This document shows, piece after piece, positions 54,285 to 62,611 of a stretch of DNA of 64,000 bases. Position 1 is the first letter of the stretch. Each line of letters starts with the position of its first letter. The notes under the pieces were generated by a model. The model did no database searches. It was not told the DNA's origin and saw nothing but the letters and a program-made list of their open reading frames with translations. A program made the position numbers and the translations under genes. The stretch spans positions 496,001-560,000 of the forward strand of contig JAAVUU010000003.1 in assembly GCA_018449595.1 (NCBI GenBank), in the 5' to 3' direction. The DNA is from Rhizobiales bacterium dw_265. Lineage in GTDB: Bacteria; Pseudomonadota; Alphaproteobacteria; Micropepsales; Micropepsaceae.

Positions 54285-55600
54285 ATCCCGAACTGCTGCG
54301 CAACCTGTGGCTGGAGGCCAATCCGTTCCGGCTCTCCCTGATCGCGGGTCTGTTGCTGCTGGTCTTTGCCGCCAGTTCCGCCAGCAACATCGCCACGCCC
54401 GCCGGTGCTGGGCTGGCGCTCTACTGGTTCTTCGCCGTGCTGTGGGGCACGCGCAGCGCCGCCCTGTCGGTGGTGGCGGAAATCCGCGAGCGCACCTGGG
54501 ACAGCCAGAAACTATCTTCCATCGGCCCCTGGGCGATGATGTGGGGCAAGCTTTTGGGCGCCACCAGCGCCAACTGGTTCGGGGCGCTGCTCTGCCTGCC
54601 GTTCATCCTGTATCCACCATGGCGCGACAGCGGATCGGCCGCCGCCATCACCTATGGCATCATCCTGCTGGCCCTGGGCCTGTTCGCCCAAGCGGTGGCG
54701 CTGTTGTCCAGCCTGATGCTGATCCGTCGCCAGACCGGCAACTGGCGGCTGGATACCTTCCTGTGCCAAGTGGCGGGCATCGGCGCCGCCTTTGCCTATT
54801 ATTCGCTGTGGAGTTCGGCGGGCGCTTTTGAGCGCACCATTGGCCAGACGATCACCTGGTGGGGACAGGTGTTCAATGTCACGGCCTTCCATTTCGCTTC
54901 GCTGCTGCTGTTCCTGGCCTGGGCGCTGACCGGCTGCTGGCGGGCGATGCGGGCCGAACTGCGCTTCGCCAACGGGCCCTTTGTATGGCTGGCCTGGCTT
55001 GCTTATCTCTGTCTCTATGACGCGGGCTTTGAATCCGAGATCGCGCTGCGCATGCCCGTGCTGCTGCAGGCCGGCCCCGTGGTGATGCGGCTGAGCTTGG
55101 CCGCCCTCGTGCCGCTGCTGACCTGCTACAGCATGGCGTTCCTGGAGCCCAAGGACCCGGTGCGGCTGCGCTGGCTGGGCGAACAGCTGCGCGCCGGCCA
55201 TCTGCGCCAGGCTTTCCTGGTGCTGGATGCCTGGATACTGAGTTACGGCGTCACGCTGGTTCTGGGCCTGGCGCTGGCGGCGTGCTTCGCGGCGAGCAAC
55301 CTGTCGCGGCTGGCCTTTCCGGTGCTGGCGATGCTGGGCTTTGTCACCCGCGACCTCGCCATCTTTGTGCTGATGCGCACGATGGCGGGCGGCAAGGGCG
55401 ATTTTGCGGCCCTGGCGATCATCGCCGCGCTCTATCTGCTGATGCCGGTGCTGGCGAACGGTCTGCACCTGTCCGTTCTGGGCGTGCTTTTTCTCCCGGC
55501 GGCACAGAATCCGCTGGGGCCGCTAGTGAGCTGGGCACAAGGGATTGGTGTGGCCTGGTGGGCGGCGCGCAGGATAGGCGCGTCTTTCACATCTCGTTAA
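54281..55600 (+). CDS. ABC-2-type membrane permease
   Basis: A 439-residue polytopic protein, about 10-12 hydrophobic segments, starting at a GTG coupled to the ATPase gene. SVVAEIRERTWDSQKLSSIG near residue 60 is a loop seen in ABC-2 permeases fused or paired with such ATPases. It lacks the short six-helix layout of Wzm, so an O-antigen exporter is unlikely; lipid, peptide or drug export is possible. A short dyad CGTTAA-GGC-TTAACG (55595-55609) overlaps its stop codon. Together with 53376 it forms a two-gene unit between the ugd operon and pseB. Confidence 0.82.
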   Translation: MNPELLRNLWLEANPFRLSLIAGLLLLVFAASSASNIATPAGAGLALYWFFAVLWGTRSAALSVVAEIRERTWDSQKLSSIGPWAMMWGKLLGATSANWFGALLCLPFILYPPWRDSGSAAAITYGIILLALGLFAQAVALLSSLMLIRRQTGNWRLDTFLCQVAGIGAAFAYYSLWSSAGAFERTIGQTITWWGQVFNVTAFHFASLLLFLAWALTGCWRAMRAELRFANGPFVWLAWLAYLCLYDAGFESEIALRMPVLLQAGPVVMRLSLAALVPLLTCYSMAFLEPKDPVRLRWLGEQLRAGHLRQAFLVLDAWILSYGVTLVLGLALAACFAASNLSRLAFPVLAMLGFVTRDLAIFVLMRTMAGGKGDFAALAIIAALYLLMPVLANGLHLSVLGVLFLPAAQNPLGPLVSWAQGIGVAWWAARRIGASFTSR

Positions 55601-55669
55601 GGCTTAACGCTTCAGCCTTTCTTTACCGTGAGGTTCCACACTGCGGGCAGCTAAACAGGATTAATGCCC

Positions 55670-56779
55670 ATGGCCCCCCGCGCCACCGTCGTTCGGCGAC
55701 CCCTCACTGCGCCGCAGGAAATGCCCGCCGCCACCGTCTCGCCGATCTTCAGCGGCTTGCGCGACTTCAGCCAGCCCTGGATGGATTTGAACGACAAGAC
55801 GGTGCTGGTCACCGGCGGCACCGGCTCCTTCGGCAAGCATTTCATCAAGACGGTGATCGACCAATACAAGCCGCGCCGGCTGATCGTGTTTTCCCGCGAC
55901 GAACTCAAGCAGTTCGAGATGCAGCAGGAATTTCCGCTCGAGAAATATCCCTTCATCCGCTATTTCATCGGCGATGTGCGCGACAAGGACCGGCTGGAAA
56001 TGGCGCTGAACGGCGTGGATTTCGTGGTCCATGCCGCCGCCATGAAGCAGGTCACCACCGCCGAATACAATCCCTTCGAATGCATCCGCACCAATGTCTT
56101 CGGGGCGGAGAATGTCGTGAGCGCCGCCCTGCGCTGCGGCGTCAAGCGGGTGGTGGCGCTGTCCACCGACAAGGCCGCCAATCCGATCAACCTGTATGGC
56201 GCCTCCAAGCTGGCGTCGGACAAGATTTTTGTCGCCGCCAACAACCTGGCCGGTGCCGACGGCACCCGCTTTTCGGTGGTGCGCTATGGCAATGTCTTCG
56301 GGTCGCGTGGCTCGGTCGTGCCATTCTTCAGGAAGCTGATCGCGGACGGCGCCGACAGCCTGCCGATCACCGACGAACGCATGACCCGTTTCTGGATCAC
56401 GCTGACCCAGGGCGTCAACTTCGTGCTCTCCAGCATGGAGATGATGAAGGGCGGCGAAATCTATGTGCCCAAGATCGCCTCCACCACCATTCCCCAGCTC
56501 GCCACCCTGGTCAGCCCCGGCCACAAGACCCATGTGGTGGGCATCCGCCCGGGCGAGAAACTGCACGAAACCATGATCCCGGCCGACGACGCCCATTGCA
56601 CCGTGGAACTGGACGACCGCTATGTGATCCTGCCCTCGGGCGCGACGGCCCAGCGCGAGGTCTATCTGCATCGCGGCGGCAAGGCGGTGCCGGACGGTTT
56701 CAGCTATTCCAGCGATGGCAATCCGGAAAAGCTGGACGCGCGAGGCCTGCAGCTGCTGTTGCAGATGGCCTATGCCTGA
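55670..56779 (+). CDS. pseB: UDP-GlcNAc 4,6-dehydratase (inverting), PseB/FlmA-like
   Basis: First enzyme of pseudaminic-acid-type synthesis: dehydrates UDP-GlcNAc and inverts C5. LVTGGTGSFGKHFIK, AAAMKQVTTAEYNPFE, LSTDKAANPINLYGASK (catalytic TDK and Y-x3-K) and FWITLTQGV are those of PseB/FlaA1/FlmA. The ATG at 55670 has AGGA nine bases upstream and gives 369 residues. Typical PseB has about 332, which would begin at the Met at 55781, so about 37 extra N-terminal residues are predicted. The stop overlaps the pseC start by eight bases. Confidence 0.94.
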   Translation: MAPRATVVRRPLTAPQEMPAATVSPIFSGLRDFSQPWMDLNDKTVLVTGGTGSFGKHFIKTVIDQYKPRRLIVFSRDELKQFEMQQEFPLEKYPFIRYFIGDVRDKDRLEMALNGVDFVVHAAAMKQVTTAEYNPFECIRTNVFGAENVVSAALRCGVKRVVALSTDKAANPINLYGASKLASDKIFVAANNLAGADGTRFSVVRYGNVFGSRGSVVPFFRKLIADGADSLPITDERMTRFWITLTQGVNFVLSSMEMMKGGEIYVPKIASTTIPQLATLVSPGHKTHVVGIRPGEKLHETMIPADDAHCTVELDDRYVILPSGATAQREVYLHRGGKAVPDGFSYSSDGNPEKLDARGLQLLLQMAYA

Positions 56780-57941
56780 CCGCCCCACGTCCGAATCCGA
56801 AGGCGCAACAGAGCCGGCCTTTCTGCCCTACGGCAAACAGGAGATCGCCGACGCCGACATCAAGGCGGTGGTGGAGGCGCTGGTTTCCGGCTGGCTGACC
56901 ACCGGCCCGCGTGTCGCCGAATTCGAACAGGCCTTTGCCGCCCATTGCGGCGCCAGGGAAGGCGCGGCCGTCAATTCCGGCACCGCCGCCCTGCATTGCG
57001 CCATGCGCGCGATTGGCGTTGCGGAGGGTGATGAAGTCATCGTGCCCGCCATCACCTTCGCCGCCAGCGCCAATGCCGCCGTCTATGAAGGCGCGGCGCC
57101 GGTCTTTGCCGATGTCGAGGCCGACACGCTGCTGATCGACCCCGTTTCGGTGGCGATGAAGATCACCCCCAGGACCAAAGCCATTGTGGCGGTGGATTAT
57201 GGCGGCCAGCCCGCCGATTATGATGCCCTGCGCGATCTGGCCAAGGACCGCGGCATCGCGATCATTGCCGATGCCTGCCACGCCCCCGGCGCAATCTACA
57301 AAGGCCGCAGCACCGGCACCCTGGCCGACATCTCCTGTTTTTCGTTTCATCCCGTCAAGCACATGACCACCTGCGAGGGCGGCATGGCGGTGACGGACAA
57401 TGCGAAGATGGCCGCCCATATGCGCCGCTTCCGCAATCATGGCATCGACAGCGATCATCGCAGCCGCGAGGCGCAAGGTGCGCACGCCTATGACATGGTC
57501 GAGCTAGGCTACAATTACCGCCTGCCGGATGTGCAATGCGCCCTGGGCTTGGCGCAGCTTGCGCGCCTGACCGGCTGGGTCGCGGCGCGCCGGCGGGTTG
57601 CCGGCTGGTATGACGCCGCGCTCGCGGGTCTGGCGGACGTTACGCCGCTCAAGACCCATGGCGACCGTACCCACGCGCATCATCTGTATGTGGTGAAGCT
57701 GGCCAACCATGTGGACCGCGACCAGGCCTTCGCCCGGCTGCGGGCAGAGGGCATCGGCGCCAATGTGCATTATGCTCCGGTGCATCTGCACAGTTTCTAT
57801 CGCCGGCGTGGCCATGGACCCGGTCTTGCGCCGGTGGCGGAAGCCGTCAGCAAGCGGATACTCACCTTGCCGATGTTTCCGGCCATGAACCAGGCCGATG
57901 TCGCGCGCGTTGCCGACGCCTTGCAGCGCGCCACCGCTTAG
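56772..57941 (+). CDS. pseC: UDP-4-amino-4,6-dideoxy-N-acetyl-altrosamine transaminase, PseC/FlmB-like
   Basis: PLP aminotransferase that acts on the PseB product. About 389 residues from the ATG at 56772, which overlaps pseB. FLPYGKQEIADADIKAV, TTGPRVAEFEQAFA, AVNSGTAALHCAM, DACHAPGAIYKGR and the PLP lysine in SFHPVKHMTTCEGG match PseC/FlmB. YNYRLPDVQCALGLAQL and the C-terminal LTLPMFPAMNQADV complete the family pattern. The acetyltransferase, hydrolase, synthase and cytidylyltransferase (PseH, G, I, F) are not in the window. It meets the GH57-like gene tail to tail. Confidence 0.93.
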   Translation: MPDRPTSESEGATEPAFLPYGKQEIADADIKAVVEALVSGWLTTGPRVAEFEQAFAAHCGAREGAAVNSGTAALHCAMRAIGVAEGDEVIVPAITFAASANAAVYEGAAPVFADVEADTLLIDPVSVAMKITPRTKAIVAVDYGGQPADYDALRDLAKDRGIAIIADACHAPGAIYKGRSTGTLADISCFSFHPVKHMTTCEGGMAVTDNAKMAAHMRRFRNHGIDSDHRSREAQGAHAYDMVELGYNYRLPDVQCALGLAQLARLTGWVAARRRVAGWYDAALAGLADVTPLKTHGDRTHAHHLYVVKLANHVDRDQAFARLRAEGIGANVHYAPVHLHSFYRRRGHGPGLAPVAEAVSKRILTLPMFPAMNQADVARVADALQRATA

Positions 57942-59851
57942 GCGGTTTTTCCGACTATCGAAAAACGAAACCGCCGTGGCCCCTCGCGATAGGGCGCGGG
58001 CTTGGCTGTGTCGTCCAGTTCCAGGGCCGACAGCAGCAACTGGCAGAACAGCTTGCCGCCGGCGTTGCGGTGGTTGACCAGGCCAATCAGCGGCGCGGTC
58101 TCGCGGTCCACTTCAATCCGGATGGTGTGCTTCCTGTCCGCCAGTTCCAGCCAGCCTTCCGTCATTCCCAGCGCGCAGGTGGCCGAGACCAGGAACGACA
58201 CCGGCGCGCCATGCTCCACGGTCTGGCCCGCCAGTGCGAACCGCTCCGCCGCGCCGCCATTGGTGGTGACGTAAGCAAGACTGGCCTCGTCGAAGGCATC
58301 GGGCAGCAGAGTGATATGGCCCAGCCGCAGCACGCCGCGTCCCCAGGCCTGCCAACGGCATTCCAGTTCGAAATCGATGCGCGGTTGGTGGGCGTGAAAG
58401 GTCATGACCTTCACGATGGGGCCCAGCGGGGTGGCGATCTCGCCATGCACCGTTGCCCCGCCGTCGGTATTGCGCATGACATGGGTCTTGGCCCATTCCA
58501 GGTCGGTGACCTTGGGCTCGCCCGGCGCCTCGAACACGCAGTCGCCGGTGTACCAGTCGGCCTGCAGCGCGATGTCGTCAAAGGTGCCATGCGGCAGCCC
58601 GCCGATCAGCGGCGTGAAATCCGGCGCGAAACCCGCGCTTTGAATCGCCAGGCCGCGGCGGCGGTCCAGCCGCGCCCGGATCGCCGGGGTTTCGATGTCG
58701 AGAAAGCGGTCTTCAAATGCGTTACCCGTCGCGGCAGGCAGGGGCGCGGGGGCAGTGATACCCAGCCGCGCCTCCATGGCCGCCAGGTCGCGGCAATAGC
58801 GTTCCCAGCGCGCCTGGGTGATATGGGTTCGGAAGTCGCTGGCCCATAGCCGGCACAATTCGCGCCAGTCTTCGTCCGGCGCGCCGGTCTTTTTCAACGC
58901 CGTGTAAATGCGCTGGCAGGCGGCATTGACGCCGATATCGTCGCGACCGCTGACCGCCCAGCGGGTGAGATTGTACTTGCGCTGCTTCTTGACCGGCACC
59001 GGATAGGCGGCGCTTTCCAGGATGAGTTTCTCGCCGCCGATGGGCGCGGCAAGGGCCTGCGATGGCGTCACCATCGCCACGCCGTCCATCGCCGCCACGG
59101 CTTCGAAGGCCGCGAAGATGCGCGCCCATTCCGCGGCCCCCTGGTTGGCTTCCTCGGTGCGATAGCGGCCGGGGCGGAAGCCGAAGATTTCCGCGTCGCT
59201 GGCATAAAGGCACAGCACCCGTTCGCCGGCGCGCTGGTCGCCGACAAAGCGCAGGTAATCGTCCAGCGAGATGTCGTCATGCGCCAGGCGCTGCAGCTTC
59301 TGGAAGGCGACGGTGTTGGTCCACAGGATAGCGATGTCGTGCCCGTCGCTGCCCACCGCGTGTTGCGGCGCATAGCGGAATTCGGGCCGCCAGTCCGGGT
59401 GGAAGCCCGCGACATTGTCCCAGTCCACCAGCAAAGCCCGATAACCGGCATCGCGATAGGCGCCGACCAACCCGCCCGCATAGGCCTGTTCGTTGACCAG
59501 CGCCACGCGCGGCTTCAAGCCCAGCATCGTCCGATAGGCCTGGTTGCCCAGCCGCAGATTGGCCGCGACCATTCCGGCCGGAACCAGCGGCCCGATCATC
59601 TGCGACTGGCCGGAGCCGACAAATTCGATCCTGCCGTCCCTGGCCAGCGCCGCCAGCCGCGCCAGCCAGGCCGGATCGCATTTTTCGATGGCCGCCAGGG
59701 TATAGGCGGTGGCTTCGATGGCGATGGGGCCATGGCGCTCGGCCAGATCGAGCAGCGGGACATAGCAGTTCTTCACCACCGCGCAGCGCTGCTCCTCCTC
59801 GATGGAGGAAAAAGCCAGGTTGAGATGAAAGAGCGCAAAGACGTTCAGCAA
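57938..59851 (-). CDS. Glycoside hydrolase family 57-like protein
   Basis: A 637-residue protein whose first third resembles the GH57 N-terminal barrel: MLNVFALFHLNLAFSSIEEE at the start, EFVGSGQSQMIGPLVP, RVALVNEQAYAGG with a Glu at 121 in the nucleophile position, and YASDAEIFGF with Asp219 in the acid position. GH57 enzymes act on alpha-glucans. Sequence after about residue 300 is beta-rich and unfamiliar. The only start in frame is a TTG at 59851, with no clear ribosome site. It follows an aldo/keto reductase gene by 47 bases. Its place in a sugar-modification locus suggests a role on a glycan or glycoprotein, but substrate is unknown. Confidence 0.72.
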   Translation of the reverse strand: MLNVFALFHLNLAFSSIEEEQRCAVVKNCYVPLLDLAERHGPIAIEATAYTLAAIEKCDPAWLARLAALARDGRIEFVGSGQSQMIGPLVPAGMVAANLRLGNQAYRTMLGLKPRVALVNEQAYAGGLVGAYRDAGYRALLVDWDNVAGFHPDWRPEFRYAPQHAVGSDGHDIAILWTNTVAFQKLQRLAHDDISLDDYLRFVGDQRAGERVLCLYASDAEIFGFRPGRYRTEEANQGAAEWARIFAAFEAVAAMDGVAMVTPSQALAAPIGGEKLILESAAYPVPVKKQRKYNLTRWAVSGRDDIGVNAACQRIYTALKKTGAPDEDWRELCRLWASDFRTHITQARWERYCRDLAAMEARLGITAPAPLPAATGNAFEDRFLDIETPAIRARLDRRRGLAIQSAGFAPDFTPLIGGLPHGTFDDIALQADWYTGDCVFEAPGEPKVTDLEWAKTHVMRNTDGGATVHGEIATPLGPIVKVMTFHAHQPRIDFELECRWQAWGRGVLRLGHITLLPDAFDEASLAYVTTNGGAAERFALAGQTVEHGAPVSFLVSATCALGMTEGWLELADRKHTIRIEVDRETAPLIGLVNHRNAGGKLFCQLLLSALELDDTAKPAPYREGPRRFRFSIVGKTA

Positions 59852-59898
59852 GGCGCGAGCCGCATCGAATCCACATCAGTATGGGGCGTCACGGTGGG

Positions 59899-60726
59899 TC
59901 ACCAGCGCGACGGGGTCAACACCAGCTCGTCGTCCAGCGCCAGTGCCGCCCAGTCCAGCGCGGGCAGGGGCGCGGTGGCGGCGACGAGGATTTCCTCCAG
60001 CTCGGCCGGGCTGGTGACGCCGACCAGCGCCACCGCGATCTGTGGCCGCGACAGCACAAATCCCAGCGCCGCCGCCAGCGGCGTTGCGCCGGCTTCGCGG
60101 ATGCGCGCCTTGATCGCGGCCAGGCGCGGCGCGGCATAGGCCAGCTTCTCCGGCAGCCGCTCCAGGAACAGCAGGCCCTGCAGGAAGATCGAGCGGGCAT
60201 GGATCTCCACCCCCAGGTCGCGCAGCCGCGCCAGGGTGTGGTCGGCCAACAGGCGCTGGTCCAGCAGGCTGAACGGCAGCTGCATCACATCCGGCTGGAA
60301 GCGCGCCGCCAGCGCGGTGGGATTGTCGGCGACATAGATGGAAATGCCGATGCGGCGAAAGACGCCTTCCGCCTTCAGGTCCAGCAAGGCCGGCCATAAT
60401 TCGGGATGGGCCAGGTCGGCGGCGGCATGCACCAGCAGGGTATCGGCGTTCAACAGCTCGGCCGACTGGCGCGTCCGCTCCAGCACGGCGTCTATGCCAT
60501 GCGCCATGCCGATGGTCTTGGTGACAATGCGGAAGGGCCTGGTGTCCAGCGACGCCAGCACGGTTTCCGCCTCGCCGTAATTGGCGGCGGTATCCAGCAG
60601 GCCGATGCCGGCGCCGGCGGCACGGGCCAGAATGGCGCGGGCCGTGTCGCGCGAAACCTGGCCGTGGCTGTTGGACACGCCATAGGCCTGGCCGAACTGC
60701 ACCGTGCCCAGGCCGAGCCTGGCCAT
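59899..60726 (-). CDS. Aldo/keto reductase
   Basis: A 275-residue AKR-fold protein. It begins MARLGLGTVQFGQAYGVSN, the pattern of a subgroup often found in nonulosonate and O-antigen loci. The catalytic tetrad can be traced: Asp and Tyr in GLLDTAANYGEAE, Lys in IVTKT, and His in LLVHAAADLAHPE. SRPQIAVALVGVTSPAELEE is the cofactor-end segment. It should reduce a carbonyl with NAD(P)H, plausibly of a sugar precursor. Its ATG directly follows the stop of the TPR glycosyltransferase, with no gap. Confidence 0.84.
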   Translation of the reverse strand: MARLGLGTVQFGQAYGVSNSHGQVSRDTARAILARAAGAGIGLLDTAANYGEAETVLASLDTRPFRIVTKTIGMAHGIDAVLERTRQSAELLNADTLLVHAAADLAHPELWPALLDLKAEGVFRRIGISIYVADNPTALAARFQPDVMQLPFSLLDQRLLADHTLARLRDLGVEIHARSIFLQGLLFLERLPEKLAYAAPRLAAIKARIREAGATPLAAALGFVLSRPQIAVALVGVTSPAELEEILVAATAPLPALDWAALALDDELVLTPSRW

Positions 60727-62478
60727 TCAGGCTGCGGCCCAATCTGCCAGTTCGGCGGCGAATTTCGGCAGGATGGCGTTCCAGTCGCTGAGCTTTTCCG
60801 GCCAGAAGACACGGGTATCGGGATGCCAGGGATATTCGGCGGTGCCAAGTTGCGGCCAGCCCTGGCCGGCGCTGAGGAACCAGGTCTTGGCGCCCACGGC
60901 GGCGGCGGTGTGGGCGGCGGCGGTGGGGGCCGACAGCACCAGGTCGAGCGCGGCCGACAAAGCGGCGGCGCCGTCAATATCCGCGCGCAGATCGAGGCCC
61001 TCCATCCGGTGGATGGTGACGCCGAATTTCTCCTCGGCGCGCGCCAGTTCGGCGGCGCAATCGCCATACTGCAGGTTGACGAAGCTGATGCCGGGGGTCT
61101 GAAGCACCGGGCCCCAGACATCGATCGGGCTGAAATATTTGGCGCGCTTGGCCCCCAGCATCATGGAGCGCCAGCAGATGCCGACCTTCCTGCCGGGAAG
61201 CGCCGCCAGCTTTTGCTTGAACTCCGCCACCCGCACCGGATCGGGCGTCAGGAAAGGCTTGTGCGGGAAGTCGCTCAGCGACTTGCGGTAATGTTGCAGG
61301 GCGGTGCCCATCGGCGCCCACAGGTCGGGCTTGTTGTCCTTGGCGGCGAACGGCACCAGGCGCAGCGCCTTGTTGCCGTCATCGTCCATCAGGGTGCGGT
61401 CGTCATAGGCGCCGACCTCGGCCTGCGGGTAGGACCGCTGGAACAGCCCCACCATGCGCGGATCGACGCAGATCTGCAGCTTGCCGGTCTCGCCCACCGC
61501 GGCCTGGGCGTCGGGCAGGATGTTGGCGAACATGATCTCGTCGCCCAATCCCTGCTCGCCGACCAGCAGCAGCTTCCTGCCCGCCAGGTCTTCGCCCTGC
61601 CACATCGGCGCATCGATCATGTGATGCAGATAGGCGCGGAAACGCTGGTTGTTGCGGATTTCGTATTCGCGGAAGCCTTCCGCGATCCGGCCCAGCCCGA
61701 TCAGGCAGATGCTGCGGGAATGGCGGGTCTCGATGCGCTCGGCCGGGTCCACCACCAGTTCCAGTGCCTTGTCGTAATTGTCCAGCGCGTCCTGCATCCT
61801 GCTCAGATGCTGATAGGCATAGCCCAGATTGTGATAGGCGCGGGCGAAGTTGGGCGCCAGCCGCGCCGCCTCGTTGTAGAAGACGATGCTTTCATCGGCG
61901 CGGCCCTGCTCGGCCAGCACGGTGGCCAGCGAATTCCACAGGATGGATTCGTGCGGCATGCGATAGATCGCCGCTTTCAGGGTCTCGATCGCCATGTCGG
62001 GTTGGCCCATGTCGCCCTGGATGCCGCCCAGATTGTTGTAGCCCAGCGGCGAATCCGGACAGGCGGCGATATAGAGCCGGAACATCCGCGCCGCGCCCTC
62101 GGTCAGCTTGAGATTCCAGGCGGTGAGGCCTAGGTTGATCAGCAGTTCGGGATCTTCGGGGTCGAGCTGAAAGGACCGCTCATAGGTCACCAGCGCCTTG
62201 TGCAGATGGCCCATGCGCTCCAGCGCCATCGCCAGCACATGGAAGGCCTTGGCATTCGTATCATCCGCCTCGGTCGCCTTCAGCGCCCACTGGCCGGCCT
62301 TGGCGATGTCGCCCTTGCGCCAGGTGCGGATGCCGCGCTTGAGGAAGACATTGGAGCGGTGGCGGGCTTTTTCCCGCGCCACTTCGTTGACCAGCGCCTC
62401 CAGTTTGTCGATGGCCTGCAGGCGCGCATCCACACCGGACTTGGCGTCCACGCTGGGCAGGGGAAGGACCTGGGGCAT
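60727..62478 (-). CDS. TPR-containing flagellin glycosyltransferase, FlmG-like
   Basis: A 583-residue protein with about six tetratricopeptide repeats in the N-terminal half (for example AFHVLAMALERMGHLHKALV, RAYHNLGYAYQHLSRMQDAL). A GT-B-like C-terminal domain follows with GRKLLLVGEQGLGDEIMFAN, GRKVGICWRSMMLG and LDLVLSAPTAAAHTAAAVGA. This two-part layout is that of Caulobacter FlmG, which binds flagellins through the TPR region and adds pseudaminic-type sugar. PseB/PseC genes nearby fit. It lies first in the minus-strand series TPR-GT, AKR, GH57-like. Other TPR glycosyltransferases with unknown acceptors are the alternative. Confidence 0.82.
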   Translation of the reverse strand: MPQVLPLPSVDAKSGVDARLQAIDKLEALVNEVAREKARHRSNVFLKRGIRTWRKGDIAKAGQWALKATEADDTNAKAFHVLAMALERMGHLHKALVTYERSFQLDPEDPELLINLGLTAWNLKLTEGAARMFRLYIAACPDSPLGYNNLGGIQGDMGQPDMAIETLKAAIYRMPHESILWNSLATVLAEQGRADESIVFYNEAARLAPNFARAYHNLGYAYQHLSRMQDALDNYDKALELVVDPAERIETRHSRSICLIGLGRIAEGFREYEIRNNQRFRAYLHHMIDAPMWQGEDLAGRKLLLVGEQGLGDEIMFANILPDAQAAVGETGKLQICVDPRMVGLFQRSYPQAEVGAYDDRTLMDDDGNKALRLVPFAAKDNKPDLWAPMGTALQHYRKSLSDFPHKPFLTPDPVRVAEFKQKLAALPGRKVGICWRSMMLGAKRAKYFSPIDVWGPVLQTPGISFVNLQYGDCAAELARAEEKFGVTIHRMEGLDLRADIDGAAALSAALDLVLSAPTAAAHTAAAVGAKTWFLSAGQGWPQLGTAEYPWHPDTRVFWPEKLSDWNAILPKFAAELADWAAA

Positions 62479-62524
62479 CGGGCTCTCTGGGTGAGAAATC
62501 AGCCTCTATCAAAGCGGTTTATCG

Positions 62525-62539
62525 TTAACCCGGGGTGAA
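62525..62539. promoter_or_regulatory. Possible CtrA-type box
   Basis: TTAA-N7-TGAA (62525-62539) differs by one base from the TTAA-N7-TTAA half-site pair bound by the alphaproteobacterial cell-cycle regulator CtrA. It lies 47-61 bases before the FlmG-like start and inside the divergent gap with the ThDP gene. CtrA controls many flagellar genes; one short near-match is weak evidence. Confidence 0.3.
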
Positions 62540-62611
62540 CGGCGGGCGTCAGCTTTTGTTAACCATACCGTCTCATCTTGGCGTCGAGACCGGCCCAAAG
62601 ATGGTTGCCCT

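Noticed and set aside
55282-56898. 538-codon plus-strand frame across the ABC permease and pseB
   Set aside because: Frame-shifted relative to both real genes; Gly/Arg/Ala-rich translation without motifs.
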